This document shows positions 4,987-5,214 of a stretch of DNA of 5,214 nt, in pieces. Source of the stretch: Clostridia bacterium. GTDB lineage: Bacteria; Bacillota; Clostridia; Christensenellales; Aristaeellaceae. Below the pieces are notes generated by a model. The model searched no databases. It saw nothing but the letters and a program-made list of their open reading frames with translations, and was not told the origin of the DNA. Position 1 is the stretch's first letter, and each line of letters starts with the position of its first letter. Both the position numbers and the translations under genes were made by a program. Location: assembly GCA_017551645.1 (NCBI GenBank), contig JAFZLE010000085.1:1-5214 (forward strand), read 5' to 3'.

Positions 4987-5214
4987 ATGGCAAAGTATAT
5001 AGACCCAACCGTATATGTGATTTCCATAAGTGATGATGTTAGGAAAAGATTACAGTCCATTAGGAAATATGCCAGTTTTGCGGAATCCAAAGCGGTGGGT
5101 GATGTCATATTCTATTTCTGGATGGAAGCGCCAACCAGCACAGTATATATCTCCTTTTGCGTTTATCCTACCTTTATGCCTCCTCAAGAAATTCCCAAGT
5201 GTACCGTATTTGGC
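4987..5214 (+). CDS. Unrecognised protein, N-terminal part (runs off the window)
   Basis: Seventy-six codons are open from ATG 4987 to the edge with no stop. I do not recognise the family. The start M-A-K-Y-I-D-P is followed by an amphipathic, Arg/Lys-rich helix (about residues 17-28, with D-D-V-R-K-R-L). Then comes an aromatic and beta-prone stretch (F-Y-F-W-M at 42-46, V-Y-I-S-F-C-V-Y around 53-60) and a Pro-rich turn P-P-Q-E-I-P. It has no clear signal peptide or transmembrane helix. GC is 40% across 4941-5214, far below the upstream sugar genes, and codons are AT-ending, which suggests separate ancestry. It follows a structured non-coding spacer, so it is probably not part of the sugar operon. 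The strong ribosome binding site supports that it is a gene. Confidence 0.6.
   Translation, partial: MAKYIDPTVYVISISDDVRKRLQSIRKYASFAESKAVGDVIFYFWMEAPTSTVYISFCVYPTFMPPQEIPKCTVFG

Overview
The window looks like a piece of a fermentative, plant- or host-glycan-degrading bacterium, most plausibly a Bacillota/Clostridia-type gut or rumen organism. The clues are strong GGAGG-type ribosome binding sites, frequent ATA and AGG codons, about 60-67% GC in the lines sampled from the sugar genes, and cytosolic glycosidases of types common in Clostridia. The taxonomic guess is an inference; no marker gene is present.

Layout, all genes on the + strand. (1) 1-105: the tail of an AT-richer sugar O-acetyltransferase of the LacA/Maa type that stops abruptly just after its catalytic-His motif. 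(2) 102-254: the last ~50 codons of an EamA/DMT-family permease, joined to the previous fragment through an ATGA overlap. Both are gene fragments meeting at a junction. (3) 255-465: a weak terminator-like hairpin and an extended -10 promoter candidate. (4) 466-957: an intact GNAT acetyltransferase. (5) 1046-2383: an intact GH39-like glycosidase. (6) 2453-3982: an intact (alpha/alpha)6-barrel glycosidase of the MGH1-like/GH63/trehalase-like group. (7) 4112-4723: a divergent RpiB/LacAB-family isomerase with a C-terminal extension. (8) 4724-4986: a non-coding spacer with an elaborate potential RNA fold and a hairpin next to a ribosome binding site. (9) 4987-5214: the start of an unrecognised, AT-rich gene that runs off the window.

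Genes 5-7 form the biological core. Two glycosidases without signal peptides and a sugar isomerase lie in one direction with 69 and 128 bp spacers, each with its own good Shine-Dalgarno. The simplest reading is an intracellular pathway: imported oligosaccharides or glycosides are trimmed by the GH39-like and (alpha/alpha)6 enzymes, and a released sugar or its derivative is isomerised by the RpiB-like protein. The substrate cannot be read from the sequence. The isomerase keeps the catalytic Cys but lacks the usual His residues of ribose-5-phosphate isomerase B, so its substrate is probably not ribose 5-phosphate.

The most notable non-genic observations are the sharp GC drops at both ends (43% at 1-100, 40% at 4941-5214), the double truncation at about position 100, and the 92-nt foldable element at 4806-4897. 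No CRISPR array, transposase, tRNA or rRNA was seen.
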